Below, in pieces: positions 30,246 through 40,145 of a stretch of 64,000 nucleotides of DNA (within the stretch, counting starts at the first letter, position 1; each line of letters opens with the position of its first letter). Position numbers and translations under genes: made by a program. The notes beneath the pieces are model-generated. The model was given only the letters and a program-made list of their open reading frames with translations, did not search any database and had not been told where the DNA came from. Source of the DNA: Erinaceus europaeus. Lineage: Eukaryota > Chordata > Mammalia > Eulipotyphla > Erinaceidae. The stretch spans positions 74,000,519 to 74,064,518 of the forward strand of contig NC_080168.1 of assembly GCF_950295315.1 (NCBI RefSeq). Reading direction: 5' to 3'.

Positions 30246-31004
30246 AGAACATATTTCTCAAATTCCTGAACAAACATGGCGTTTGGGGATATCTAACTCC
30301 CCAAGATTTAAAAAGTGAATAACCTAGTAGATTTCTTTTTAAGGAGAAAATTTTAATTGAATGTTTTGAAAGCAATTATATTAACATATGGCTTTTCAAA
30401 GTCCACTGGAACCTAAGAATTCATAAATAAGTTCAGTCCTACAAGAGCAACTAACTTCTCATTTACACTTATTAGGTTGATATTAAATTCTAAAAAGAAA
30501 AAAAGGGGAATGCAGGAATAAAATAGCAGACAGACCTACCTAACAAAATTAATTTTCAAAAGAACTAGAGAAAATGAGCTCTGATTAAAAAGAGGAGACC
30601 AAGCAAAGGTTTTGATTTGCCTCTCTGTTCTTCCTCAGGCCCTAATTATGCTAAATACAAGAAAAAGATTCTGAAGATAAAAAACATTGTTGAATTTGTG
30701 GAAAGTACAATGGAGAAGAAACTTCATATTACCTGCATGGCATGGCAACTGAAGAGAGTTCTACCACCACATTTACAGAAGATAAAAAAAAAAAAGATAT
30801 TTTCCTACAAGTAAAGATTCCCTTTACGTACTATTTATTGAAAAACATCATTAGTTAAGAATACAGGCAAAAACCCAACCAAACAAACAAACAAGAAGGG
30901 AACCAAGAACTATGGGTGACTATGGATTAGAGCAACAGTGGATTAATAAGAAATGAACTAAAAAAAAAAAAAAGAAAGAAAGAAAGGGGAAAAAAATCTC
31001 AGTA
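30246..31004. other. No confirmed gene; weak exon-like frame at 30639-30810
   Basis: A long polypyrimidine run ending TTCCTCAG at 30638 looks like a 3' splice site. It is followed by 57 open codons (PNYAKYKKKILKIKNIVEF and onward) and a GTAAAG at 30811. The protein belongs to no family I know and includes a Lys run encoded by 12 A. This is more likely chance than an exon. Confidence 0.2.
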
Positions 31005-31118
31005 AGAGGAGTTGGGGAAACAGCATAATGGTTATGCAAAAGACTTCATGCCTGAGGCTCTAAAGTCCCAAATTCAATCCTCAACACCACCATTAACCAA
31101 ACCTGAGCAGAGCTCTAC

Positions 31119-31120
<2 letters not shown>
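31005..31120 (+). mobile_element. Older SINE (type E)
   Basis: 'ggggaaacagcataatggtt', 'atgcaaaagacttcatgcct', 'gaggctctaaagtcccaaat', 'tcaatcctcaacaccaccat'. Related copies lie at 31482, 36850(-), 38100(-), 41376(-), 44155 and 58128(-). Confidence 0.75.
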
Positions 31121-31151
<31 letters not shown>

Positions 31152-31152
31152 C
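31121..31152 (+). repeat. (GT)11(GC)5 alternating purine-pyrimidine tract
   Basis: 32 bp of strictly alternating GT then GC, the classic Z-DNA-prone pattern. It grew behind the type E SINE. Confidence 0.95.
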
Positions 31153-31265
31153 TATTAAGGGTGGGAGATGGGATACAGAGTTCTGGTGATGGGAATTGTG
31201 TGGAGTTGTACCCCTCTTATCCTATGGTTTTGTCAGTGTTTCCTTTTTATAAATAAAAAAATTTT
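31153..31265 (+). mobile_element. L1 3' terminus (A/A' type)
   Basis: 'gagttctggtgatgggaatt', 'gtgtggagttgtacccctct', 'tatcctatggttttgtcagt', 'ttttataaataaaaaaat'. Only about 110 bp. Confidence 0.8.
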
Positions 31266-31369
31266 AAAAAAGTAAAACCAAATACATTCCATGAACAAAA
31301 AAAATACATAAAATAATACAATATTTTAAGAAGAAACCTCAGTAAGAAATCTTCACAACAGTTATAAAA

Positions 31370-31480
31370 AGCAATGAGTTCAAGTAAGAAGGGTGAGGTA
31401 GAGGGTTCAGGTCCTGGAACATGATTGCAGAGGAAGACCTAGAGGGCGGTTGAATTGTTATGTGGAAAACTAAGAAATGT
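31370..31480 (+). mobile_element. B-type L1 3' UTR fragment
   Basis: 'gggttcaggtcctggaacat', 'gattgcagaggaagacctag', 'gttatgtggaaaactaagaa'. The terminal CCATTAATC block is missing; a type E SINE fragment begins at 31482. Confidence 0.75.
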
Positions 31481-31481
31481 G

Positions 31482-31555
31482 AACAGGAGTAGATGGCATA
31501 ATGGTTATGCAAAGAGACTCTTATTCCTGAGGTTCCAAAGTCTCAGGTTCATTAA
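31482..31555 (+). mobile_element. Type E SINE fragment
   Basis: 'gagtagatggcataatggtt', 'atgcaaagagactcttattc', 'ctgaggttccaaagtctcag'. 3' part missing. Confidence 0.65.
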
Positions 31556-31900
31556 TTCACCTTCTTCACCACATCTTGGATACAGCTCAAAGATATCATG
31601 TTGAGATAAGTCAGAAACAAAAGAATGAAGATAGGATAATCTCACTCATAGGCAGAAGTTGAAAAACAAGATCAGAAGGGAAAACTCTAAGCAGAACTTG
31701 GACTGGAGTTGGTGTACTACACCAAAATAAAAGATTCTGGGGTATGGGGGAAGGTTCAGGTCCTAAAACATGATGGCAGAAGAGGACCTAGTAAGGGTTG
31801 TATACTTACTTGGAAATGTTATGTATGTACAAACTGTTGTATTTCACTGTTGACTGTAAACCATTAATTCCCTAATAAAGAAATTAAAACAAGACAGAAA
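31556..31900 (+). mobile_element. B-type L1 3' end
   Basis: 'caccttcttcaccacatctt', 'aagaatgaagataggataat', 'acttggactggagttggtgt', 'gactgtaaaccattaattcc', then 'ctaataaagaaatt'. Confidence 0.85.
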
Positions 31901-31989
31901 GCTCACTGAATGCTTTTAAAGGGAAAACAGGATCTCTTACACTAAACACATGAAGAGTTTAAATAATCAAGTGAATGATTACTTATAAA

Positions 31990-32140
31990 AGGTCATGCCT
32001 CTTGTTAACAAGGGGAGAATAATTCTGAGTAAAGGATGGGGCAGGGAACTCTGGTAGTGGAACTCTGTGAAATTGTACCCTTGTTATCTTAAAATCTTGT
32101 TACTCATCATTAAATCACTAATTAAAAAAGCAAAAAAAAA
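31990..32140 (+). mobile_element. Diverged L1 3' terminus
   Basis: 'gggaactctggtagtggaac', 'tctgtgaaattgtacccttg', 'ttatcttaaaatcttgttac', ending in an A-rich tail. Similar to the A' terminus. Confidence 0.5.
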
Positions 32141-32224
32141 AAGAGGAAGAAATCAAGCTCTATATAAGGACACTAAAATATACCATGATTTGGGGATGTT
32201 TAGAATGTTAGAAAGTTAACATTT

Positions 32225-32432
32225 TTTATTTTTAGCATGTGTATGGACCCAGGATCAAGCCGCTGCTCCCCACCTGCAGGGGACATCATTATGAGTGGTG
32301 CAAGTACTCTCTCTCTTCTTCTCCCTTCTAAATTTTTCTCTATCCTATCAAATAAAGAAAATAGAGGAATGGACACCAGGAGCAGTGGACCTATTGTGCA
32401 GATACAGAGTCCTAGTGACAACCTTGGTGACA
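32225..32432 (+). mobile_element. SINE lacking its head
   Basis: Begins near the B box ('cccaggatcaagccgctgct'), then 'ccccacctgcaggggacatc', CT-rich stretch, 'ctatcctatcaaataaagaa', and the type B-like end 'ccaggagcagtggacctatt'. A hybrid-like arrangement. Confidence 0.7.
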
Positions 32433-32437
32433 ATAAA

Positions 32438-32572
32438 GAGAGAAAAAAATGAAAGGAAGGAAGCAAGGAAGGAAGGGAGGGAGGGAGAAAGCAAGGGAGG
32501 AAGGAAGGAAAGGAAAAAGGAAGGAAGGGAGAAAGGAACGAAAGGAGGAAGGAAGGAAGGAAGGGAGGAAGA
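32438..32572 (+). repeat. GGAA/GGGA polypurine microsatellite
   Basis: About 135 bp of nearly pure purine with many GGAA units, expanded from the preceding SINE tail. GGAA arrays can bind ETS-family factors in some settings; nothing here shows that they do so. Confidence 0.92.
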
Positions 32573-32579
32573 GTTAAAA

Positions 32580-33790
32580 ATAGATGTTCCAAGATGGTTG
32601 CCAGAAGTCAACTTTAGGGAACTTCTACTCTGGAAATCTCTTCCGATCTTGATCTGTCCAGAAAGAAGATCACATAGAACACAAGGAGCTTCAGAGATCA
32701 GGAAGCAAAAAAGCCACAAAAGAAACTTAAACTTATCTGTACAGCAGGACTAAGAAAATTGAATGAAAACACAGGATATATGGGTATATTTTTTCTACCT
32801 CTCCCCTACCCCCAAAGCCTTCAAGACTGGGGACTCAAGTCAGTGGAGGCTATGTTCCTAAGGTAGTCCCCTATTGAGACATCCTATGATACCACATTCC
32901 AGAAGTAAACTGGATCTCAGGTTCCAGCACAAAAAGTTTCTATGAAATTGCTTAGACTTCTAGAGCCAGAAAAAGGAAGCTACAACTGTACTAGAAAGAG
33001 TAATGCCTCAGGATACAAACATAAGGGGACCTAACACCCCTTGTGTGGGCTTGCTTAAGTTGGCTGATAAAGAGTGAAGACCTGGAGTTGGGTGGTAGCA
33101 CACCGAGTTAAGTGCACATGACCAAGGCACAAGGGCCAGCGTAATGGTCCCGGATCAAGTCCCCGGCTCCCCACCTGCAGGAGGTCGCTTTGCAAGTGGT
33201 GAAGCAGGTCTGCAGGTGCCTATCTTTCTCTCCTCCTCTCTGTCTTCCCCTCCTCTTTCCATTTCTTTCTGCCCTATCCAATAACGACAACACCTATGAC
33301 AACAACAACTACTACTACAAGGGCAACAAAATGGGTAAAACAGCCTCTAGGAGCAGTGGATTGGTAGTGTAGGCACCAAGCCCCAGCAATACCCTGAAGG
33401 CAAAGAAAAAAAAAAAAAAAGAGTGAAGACTGACTATTCAGCAGTTTTTGGCCCCTAGACAATATATGGGGGAGTCTTAGCTAAGGCGAAGCCCAGTGAA
33501 CTGCTTCCTCCAGATAATATAATCTCCTGCCCGGACTATCCTAGTCCCAGTGTTGTGCCTAGACTGAGTCTTCAGAGAAAACAAGACCAATCAGGCCTAC
33601 TGATAACACTGAAGAGCTCCAGTAGCAGTGTGAAAGCTGTGAGCTACAAACCTGAGCAGGAATTTTCTGAAGGGGTAGCCTGACTTTAGGTCAGTTTCAC
33701 TGCAGTCTGCAAACAGTGCAAGTGGGTATGTCCTCCCCATGATTTGTCCTGAAATGCAGATAGGCCAGAGGCAACCAAACAAAACAAAAA
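32580..33790 (+). mobile_element. Possible L1 5' leader region, interrupted by a SINE
   Basis: 32580-33071 and 33431-33790 flank the SINE at 33082 and lead into L1 ORF2 sequence at 34046. 'ttccaagatggttgccagaa' near 32586 is reminiscent of the AAGATGGC start of L1 5' UTRs. No ORF1 is visible between leader and ORF2. Assignment is tentative. Confidence 0.35.
33082..33419 (+). mobile_element. Hedgehog SINE type B with TSD
   Basis: 'ttgggtggtagcacaccgag', 'gatcaagtccccggctcccc', 'gtggtgaagcaggtctgcag', 'ccaataacgacaacacctat', 'cctctaggagcagtggattg' and a 17-A tail. Perfect 11-bp TSD agagtgaagac at 33071-33081 and 33420-33430. Confidence 0.95.
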
Positions 33791-33794
33791 AGAA

Positions 33795-34044
33795 TTTTTT
33801 TAAATTGGATAGAGACAAAAAGGAATTGAGAGGGGAAAAGAAGAGGGAGAGGGAGGGGGAGGGGGAGGGGGAGGGGGGGAGGGGGAGAGGGAGAGGGAGA
33901 GAGAGAGAGAAACCAAGAGACACCTGCATCCCTGCTCCACCACTCATGAAGCTTTCACCCTGCACATGGGGACCAGGGACTTGAACCTGCAAGCTTGCAC
34001 ACTGCAATATGTGCACTTAACCAAGTGCACCACCACCTGGCCCC
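33795..34044 (-). mobile_element. SINE type A with expanded G-rich tract
   Basis: 'ttggatagagacaaaaagga', then a GAGGGGGA purine expansion at about 33840-33910, 'ctgctccaccactcatgaag', 'ggacttgaacctgcaagctt', 'ccaagtgcaccaccacctgg'. The internal CT-rich stretch of the SINE has expanded to (CCCCCT)n on its own strand. Confidence 0.9.
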
Positions 34045-34045
34045 A

Positions 34046-35155
34046 CAAAAAGCAACACAAAGGACTGAAATAATTAAAAGTAGGACAGAAATAAGTAACA
34101 CCAAAAATAAAAGCACCATACAAAAAGATCAATGAAGCTAAATGGTGGTTCTTTAAAAGCTTTGGTAAACAAAATTGATAAATCCTTGGCCAGACTCACT
34201 AAAAAAAAAGAGAGAAGATGCAAATAAATAGGATTGTAAATGAAAGAGGAGAGATTACAACTGACACTGAAGAAATACAAAGTGTTGTTTGAGGCTTCTA
34301 TAAGCAACTATTTGCCACCATGCTAGAGAACCCGGAAGAAAAGAAGTTCCTAGAAGTTCCTAGAAACATACAAACTTCCAAAATTGAACCAAGAAGAACT
34401 AGAAAGCATGAGCAGGCCAATCACAGCCAAAGAATTTCTTGCCATAGCAATCAGTCAAGAACAAAGAATTAAGGGGATACAGACTGGAAGAGAAGCAGTA
34501 AAACTCCATTTGCCTATGAAATGAAAACATAAGGAATCCAGCAGAAAGCTCCTAGAAATTATCAGGCCATATAATAAAGTGTCAAGCTACAAAATAAGCA
34601 CACAAAAGTCTGTGGCATTCCTATTTTTCTTTTTTCTTTTTTTTCCTTCTTCTTCTTCTTTTTTTTTTTTTTGACCTTCAGGGTTATCACTGGGGGTCAG
34701 TGCCTACACTATGAATCCACTGCTCATGGAGGCCATTTTTCCCATTTTTGTTTCCCTTGTTGTGGTTGTTATTGTTGTTGTTGGATAAAAGAGAGAAACT
34801 GAGAGGAGGGGAAGACAGAGAGGAGGAGAGAAAGATAGACACCTATAGACCTGCTTCACTGCTTATGAAGCAACCCCCCTGCAGGTGGGGAGCTGGAGAC
34901 TCGAACCAGGATCCTTACACTGGTTCTTAAGTTTTGCGCGCTTAACCTGCTTCGCTACCACCCAGGCCCCTGTGGCATTCCTTTATACAAACACTAAATC
35001 AGAAGAAATCCGGAAATCAGTCCCAATCATTAGAGCAGCAAAAACAATAAGATATCTAGGAATAAACCTAGCAAAATAAGTGAATCACTATCTAAGGAAA
35101 TAGAAAAGGAAACAAAGACGTGTACCATGTACCACTCAATTATTAAGAACAATGA
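34046..35155 (+). pseudogene. L1 ORF2 remnant with large internal deletions
   Basis: Sense ORF2 text matching 52440-52810 of the full-length L1 ('caaaaagatcaatgaagcta', 'ggccagactcact', 'ggagagattacaactgacac'). It then jumps at about 34438 to the equivalent of 53463 ('cttgccatagcaatcagtca'), losing the reverse transcriptase palm. A small deletion near 34510 removes the FADD box. After the SINE at 34623 it resumes ('tttatacaaacactaaatca'), then jumps near 35129 to the equivalent of 55118 ('atgtaccactcaattattaa'). It continues into the B-type 3' end at 35591. Dead copy. Confidence 0.8.
34623..34969 (-). mobile_element. Hedgehog SINE type B with 13-bp TSD
   Basis: (TTC)n and poly(T) tail, 'cttcagggttatcactgggg', 'tgttgttggataaaagagag', 'ctgcttcactgcttatgaag', 'gagactcgaaccaggatcct', 'gcttcgctaccacccaggc'. 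Perfect TSD ctgtggcattcct at 34610-34622 and 34970-34982 within L1 ORF2. Confidence 0.95.
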
Positions 35156-35159
35156 ATTC

Positions 35160-35350
35160 AGGGGCCAAGTGGTGGTTCACCTGGTTAAGTGCACACATTA
35201 CAGTGCACAAGGACCCAGGTTCAAACCCCTGGTCTCCCACCTGTAGGGGGAAAGCTTCACTAGTGGTGTCTGCAGGTGTCTCTCAGTCTTTCCCTCTGTC
35301 TCCCCCTCCTCTTTCAATTTCTCTCTGTCTCTATCCAATAATAATAATAA
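35160..35350 (+). mobile_element. Hedgehog SINE type A (first of a pair)
   Basis: 'aggggccaagtggtggttca', 'ggttcaaacccctggtctcc', 'cttcactagtggtgtctgca' (the GAAGCA block is deleted), tail 'ccaataataataataaaata'. It split an L1 at 'aatgaattca'. Confidence 0.9.
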
Positions 35351-35374
35351 AATATATTTTTAAAAATAATAATG

Positions 35375-35585
35375 AGGGGCCAGGTGGTGGCATGCCTGGT
35401 GGAGCGCACAAGTTACAATACGCAAGGTCCCAGGTTCGAGCCCCCAGTCCCCACCTACAGGGGAAAAACTTTGCAAGTAGTAAAGCAGTGCTACAGGTGT
35501 CTCTCTGTCTCTATCCTTCTCTATTATCCCCTTCCTTTTGATTAGTAAATATCTATCCAATAAATAAAGATAATAAGAAATTAAA
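35375..35585 (+). mobile_element. Hedgehog SINE type A (second of a pair)
   Basis: 'gaggggccaggtggtggcat', 'caggttcgagcccccagtcc', 'gtaaagcagtgctacaggtg', tail 'ccaataaataaagataataa'. It sits in or behind the tail of the first SINE; both lie between the same split L1 halves. Confidence 0.92.
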
Positions 35586-35590
35586 ATAAT

Positions 35591-35932
35591 AATGAATTCA
35601 ATTTCTTCACCTCATCTTGGATGGAGCCTAAAGGAATCATGCTAAGTGAGATAAGCCAGAAAGAGAAGGATGAATATGGAATGATCTTACTCATAGACAG
35701 AAGTTGAGAAATATGTACAGAAACAGGAAACACAATGTAGAACTTTTACCGGATTTGGTGCCTTACACCAAAGTAAAGGAATCGGGGAGAGGGAGTGCTT
35801 TCAGGTCCTGGTGCATGATGGTAGAGTAAAAGCTACATTGGGAGTGAGAGTGTTTTGTGGAAATATGAGAAATTTGGTATACATACCAAGAAATTTATTT
35901 ACTGCAAATCATGAATCCCCCCCAAAGGAAAA
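35591..35932 (+). mobile_element. B-type L1 3' end
   Basis: 'aatgaattcaatttcttcac', 'gctaagtgagataagccaga', 'tcatagacagaagttgagaa', 'ggtcctggtgcatgatggta', 'gcaaatcatgaatccccccc'. Terminates the L1 whose ORF2 pieces lie at 34046-35155. Confidence 0.85.
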
Positions 35933-36075
35933 AAAGCACATGCTCTAGAAGGTGGCATTTATAGTATCATATAAACCCATAGCTACTGATACAAGCACAC
36001 TGATTTATTGTAGAAGACAGTATTGATGTCTTATAAAATAGCAGCTTCATGGTTCTATCCCAGAAAGTAATATAT

Positions 36076-36668
36076 ATATTCTTTTTTGCCTCCATTTATA
36101 GCTGGGGCTCAGTGCTTACACTACGAATCCACTGCTCCTGGAGGCCATCTTTTTAAAAAAAAATTTTATTTTATATTTATCTAGTTTCCCTTTTGTTGCC
36201 CTTGCTTTTTTTTTTTATTGTTGTTGTAGTTATTGTTGTTGTTACTGATGTCGTCATTGCTAAGTAGGACAGAGAGAAATGGAGAGAGGAGAGGAAGACA
36301 GAGAGGGGAGAGTCACCTGTGAAGCGACTCCCTTGCAGGTGGGGAGCTGGCTCCAACTGTCGTTGCGCTTGGCGCCATGTGCACTTAACCAGCTGCGGTT
36401 CTGCCCGACTCCCGAAGCCATCTTTTTTTCTGTTGCTGTTGCTGTTATTGCTGTTGTAGCTGTTGCTGCTGTTGTTGGATAAGGCAAAGAGAAATTGAGA
36501 GGGGAGAGGAAGATGGGGGGGGGAAGATACCTGCAGATCTTCTTCACCACTTGGGACGCTACCCTCTTCCTGCAGTGGGGACCCAGGGGCTCGAAATGGG
36601 ATCCTTCCGCAGATCCTTGTGCTTGGTATTATGTGCGCTGACCCAGTGCACTACCGCCCAGCCCCCCA
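36076..36668 (-). mobile_element. SINE type B, split by another SINE type B
   Basis: Outer copy: 3' end 'tttgcctccatttatagctg' at 36088 and 'ctcctggaggccatcttttt' at 36134, then after the inner SINE 'ttggataaggcaaagagaaa', 'cttcttcaccacttgggacg', 'ggggctcgaaatgggatcct', 'cactaccgcccagcccccc'. The middle CTG/TTG region is expanded. Confidence 0.88.
36160..36412 (-). mobile_element. Inner SINE type B nested in another SINE
   Basis: 'agtttcccttttgttgccct', 'ctaagtaggacagagagaaa', 'gtcacctgtgaagcgactcc', 'gcttggcgccatgtgcactt', 'gcggttctgcccgactccc'. The B-box part is shortened ('gctggctccaactgtcg'). Flanked by gccatctttttt-type repeats (about 36143 and 36416). Confidence 0.88.
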
Positions 36669-36689
36669 GAAAGCTTTTAAAAGTCCGTG

Positions 36690-36838
36690 GGGCGCAGGGT
36701 CGCTACCATGCTAGGTTAAGCGAATATAGCACTAAGCTCAAGGACCTGGACAAGGATCCTGGTTTGAGCTCCTGGCTACCCACCTGCAGAGGTGGGGGGC
36801 GGGGGAGATTACTTCACAGATGGTGAAGCAGGGCTTTG
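36690..36838 (+). mobile_element. Partial SINE type B
   Basis: 'ggttaagcgaatatagcact', 'ggtttgagctcctggctacc', 'gatggtgaagcagggctttg'. 3' part missing, G-rich insert near 36795. Confidence 0.75.
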
Positions 36839-36849
36839 TATATTGTTTA

Positions 36850-37045
36850 TTTTACTTTTAAAAAATATTGTATTTATTTTAGTGAGAAAGATACAGAGGG
36901 AAACATACTTACAAATAAAAAGAGACAAGAGCACTGCTCAGCTTTGATTTATGGTTGTGCTAGCGATTGAACCTGGAGTCTTAAGGCCTCAGGCATGAAA
37001 GTCCTTTTGCATAATCATTATACTATCTCCCCAGACCTGTATAAT
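36850..37045 (-). mobile_element. Older SINE type E
   Basis: 'agagcactgctcagctttga', 'ttgaacctggagtcttaagg', 'cctcaggcatgaaagtcctt', 'ttgcataatcattatactat' and 'ctccccaga': complement of the type E landmarks. Confidence 0.8.
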
Positions 37046-38099
37046 GTTTATAAGGATAAGCTATATGGTGCTCTTATGCTTATATTTTAGTATTCAGGAA
37101 GAAGCTGAGAAAAAAAAAAAATCACACCCAAGGCTTAAACATTATTTACATACAAAATTAACTGACAAAGAGTTCTTACTATGTGAGGCAATAAATGCTT
37201 AAATATTAAAGAGTTTTTTATGCTCTATTACATGTAGTTAAAGGCAATCTAATGGAAGCATTGATAGTAAGATATTACAAATTCTATTTGTTGCTTTCAG
37301 TAGTACTTAGAATAAAGATATAAAAAGGGCATGGGTACTTAATAGTTAGATAATACAATATAGCTCTCATAAACCTTGGCAATGCTTTCCCAGAGTTGGT
37401 GGATCAAGAAATAGAAACATGAGTGCAATCAGTTTTAAGCCTAAGCTTCAAGATTATTTGTGAGTTTCCATGTGTCTTTCATATTTCTGTGTTTACCCTA
37501 ACAAGAAGCTGGGGCTAGCCTCCTAAAGGATTAGAGACACATGGAGCAGAGATCTCAATCTGTTCTCAAACAGATTAGACCAGCCAACACACGTTTCCTT
37601 CCCTCTTATACATAGGAGATGGTATGGCCAAGAGCAATAGTCATCTAACATGGGCAGTAAACACTAGTGTTGTAGCACACTGGCTTATCCCAGTTGTTTA
37701 TTATGTAGCATTACAATGGCAACAAACAATGCTGTTGTCTGTTCCCAGTACAGACTGTTCCCATTGTTCTATTTATTTTCCTTCTTTCAGGCACATGGCA
37801 ATAATCTTTTCCTAGATGTGTTCAGAGTAAGCTTGGCCATGAAAATATACAGAGAGGGTTGTGACAGACAAGGTGGGAATACTGATGGAAGAAGATCCCA
37901 AGTAGGTTTCTGGAGCATTAGCCAGGGTGTGAGGAGGGTGGGGTGTAGTAAGAAGGTAAGTCAAGTGGATATGAGAAAGGAGAGAGGTGGTAAGGTAAGC
38001 ATATATATGCTGCTTGGAATTAAAGTTCACTTTGTATCAAGAGAAAAAAAAATATCATGAATGTCCAAGAGACTCATGGATATACTTGGGCCTTTATTT
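37046..38099. other. No gene seen
   Basis: A 1-kb repeat-poor stretch. Open frames at 37624-37815 and 37716-38060 have no recognisable motif or splice context. Confidence 0.4.
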
Positions 38100-38280
38100 G
38101 TCTTGAATATTTATTTATTTTCATAACACAGAGTGGGAAGGGGGAGAAGGAAGGAGGGAGGGAGGGACCAAGAGACCAGAGCACTAGCCAGCTCTAACAT
38201 ATGGCAGTGCTCAATTTTAAATCTGGGGTCTCAGTCTACAAGTCCTGTGTCCCAGTGCTAAATTATCTCCCGTGGCTGTA
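38100..38280 (-). mobile_element. Older SINE type E
   Basis: 'tatttatttattttcataac', purine-rich stretch, 'gagcactagccagctctaac', 'aaatctggggtctcagtcta', 'ctaaattatctcccgtggct'. Diverged. Confidence 0.65.
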
Positions 38281-38905
38281 GAGTTTAGAGTTTTTATTTA
38301 ACTAAGTGACACAAAGATCTCTCAAAAGTAAGTGAAAGAAAAGATCACACAGACTATTGCAGACCTATAGTCATCTCTGGTTTCATACTGGTTTAGTTAA
38401 GATAGTGGCAAACAGAACAGAAGGGTACATATATTTGCTAAATTGACTACACTTAGCCAGACAGAAATAAACACAGCTAATGCACTGATAAAAATCTACA
38501 TGCTTTGACCTTATCAGAGGAGTGATTTTTTTTTTTTACCTTTTCAAAGTAGTACATGATAAAACTATAACTCTTTGGAGATTTTAAGACGCTTAAGTAT
38601 ATATTTATACTTATTATTTATATTTTATTCTAGATATGTATTCTAAACTAGGGCTTTCATGCAAAGAAGGACAGTAGTGATAATAAAATAATATTCAAAT
38701 GAATATAGAGATAAAGCTAATCCTTCTCCTAAGAAACATAAAAATTCATAACCCATAAATGGTATTCTGTCCTGTTGCTTGGAGAAAGAACACTCTGAAT
38801 TAGAAAAAAGAAGAAAAAACTTGTCTTATTTCTAAGTGTGAGAACTGATCAATTCATTCCCAAAGTAAAACCCAAATTTCATACGTAGTCTCAAAACCCT
38901 TTTTT
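38281..38905. other. No gene seen
   Basis: AT-rich, repeat-poor stretch ending in a T8G11 run that borders the next SINE. Confidence 0.4.
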
Positions 38906-38907
38906 TT

Positions 38908-39246
38908 GGGGGGGGGGGCAGGGTCAGGCGGTAGTGCAGTGGGTTAAGCACACATGGTGCAAAGCACAAGGACAGGTGTAAGGATCCGGGTTCAAGCTCC
39001 GACTCCCCACCTGCAGAGGGGTCGCTTCACGTGAGCAGTGAAACAGGTCTGTAGGTGTCTATCTTTCTCTTCCCCTCTGCCTTCCCATTCTCTCTTGATT
39101 TCTCTCTGTCCTATCCAACAACAGTGACAGCAATAACAACAAGGGCAACAAAAGGGAAAAAGTAGCCTCCAGGAGCAGTGGATTAGTAGTCCAAGCACCT
39201 AACCCCAGCAGTAATCCTGGAGGCAAAAAAAAAAAAAAAAAAAAAA
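38908..39246 (+). mobile_element. Hedgehog SINE type B
   Basis: 'caggcggtagtgcagtgggt', 'gggttcaagctccgactccc', 'gcagtgaaacaggtctgtag', 'gtcctatccaacaacagtga', 'cctccaggagcagtggatta', 'gtaatcctggaggc' and a 21-A tail. Flanking 'aaaccctttttttt' / 'aaaaaacctttgtttt' may be the decayed TSD. Confidence 0.93.
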
Positions 39247-39984
39247 ACCTTTGTTTTTGTTTCTGCCACCTCTCCAGTGTCATCTCACTATATTTCCTCC
39301 TGACTCAAGACTTCAGTCATACAGCTCTCCTCTTAATTTCCACCATGCCAAGTTCTTAATCACATTAGAACTTTCACACTGTTTCCTCTTCCTGCACTGC
39401 ACCTTCCACCATTTTCACATTACCTTCTTCTATCAGGTTCTGAGCAAAAACAAAATGTACATCAGATAGTACCTGTTCACAGACTTCAGAGGTAAAGAGC
39501 TAGGATTAGGGACAACACAAAAGGTAAGGGACCAAGAGACCAGTCTGTAAGTTACTGTCACAGGTAGGACTGAAACAGCAAGAGGAAGAAGCATTACTAT
39601 TAGCAGAACTTCATGTAAGCCAGACCTGTGAGGAGGAAGCCTATTGTGGGAGTTGCCACAGTGGAAAGATGCAGCTCTTTTCATGGGGGTGGGGGGCTCC
39701 ACTCTTATCTAAGGAGGCAGAGGGGGCATGGGGTACACTCCACACATTTATCTAAGCTATACATTCCAAACTCTATCTTGGGCACCAACCTAAGTTCAAG
39801 CAAGAAGGTATTACAGAAGCCAATAGGGCTGGTTAATTTAAAACTTTCAAACTTAAACATGAACACACATTTTGCAGCCTCATCCTTGCTAGCCCAGCTA
39901 GGAGTTATCTAAATAGCTCAGAGAGGGAGAAGGGGGAGGAGGGGAAACATGAATTATTTCTTGGATTAATATATTTGAGTACTA
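39247..39984. other. No gene seen
   Basis: Mixed sequence with frames on both strands (39433-39702 minus, 39628-39912 plus) that overlap and show no family. Nothing recognised. Confidence 0.4.
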
Positions 39985-40145
39985 GTGAAATTATTCACTT
40001 GGATAGTGTGCTACTTTGCCATGTACAAGACAGGTTTGAGCTTGGCCACCACCACAATGAAGGAAGTTTTGGTGCTGTGGTCTCTTTCATTCTCTTTCTC
40101 TGCCTCAACCTGTCTCTAGATAAATAAAAATAAGTAAATGAATGA
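39985..40145 (+). mobile_element. Older SINE type C
   Basis: 'ctagtgaaattattcacttg', 'gatagtgtgctactttgcca', 'gacaggtttgagcttggcca' and tail 'gataaataaaaataagtaaa'. Same family as 8196-8325. Confidence 0.75.

Noticed and set aside
37624..38060. Two overlapping frames in repeat-poor DNA
   Set aside because: No domain, no splice or promoter context, and the two frames overlap in different phases; chance is sufficient.
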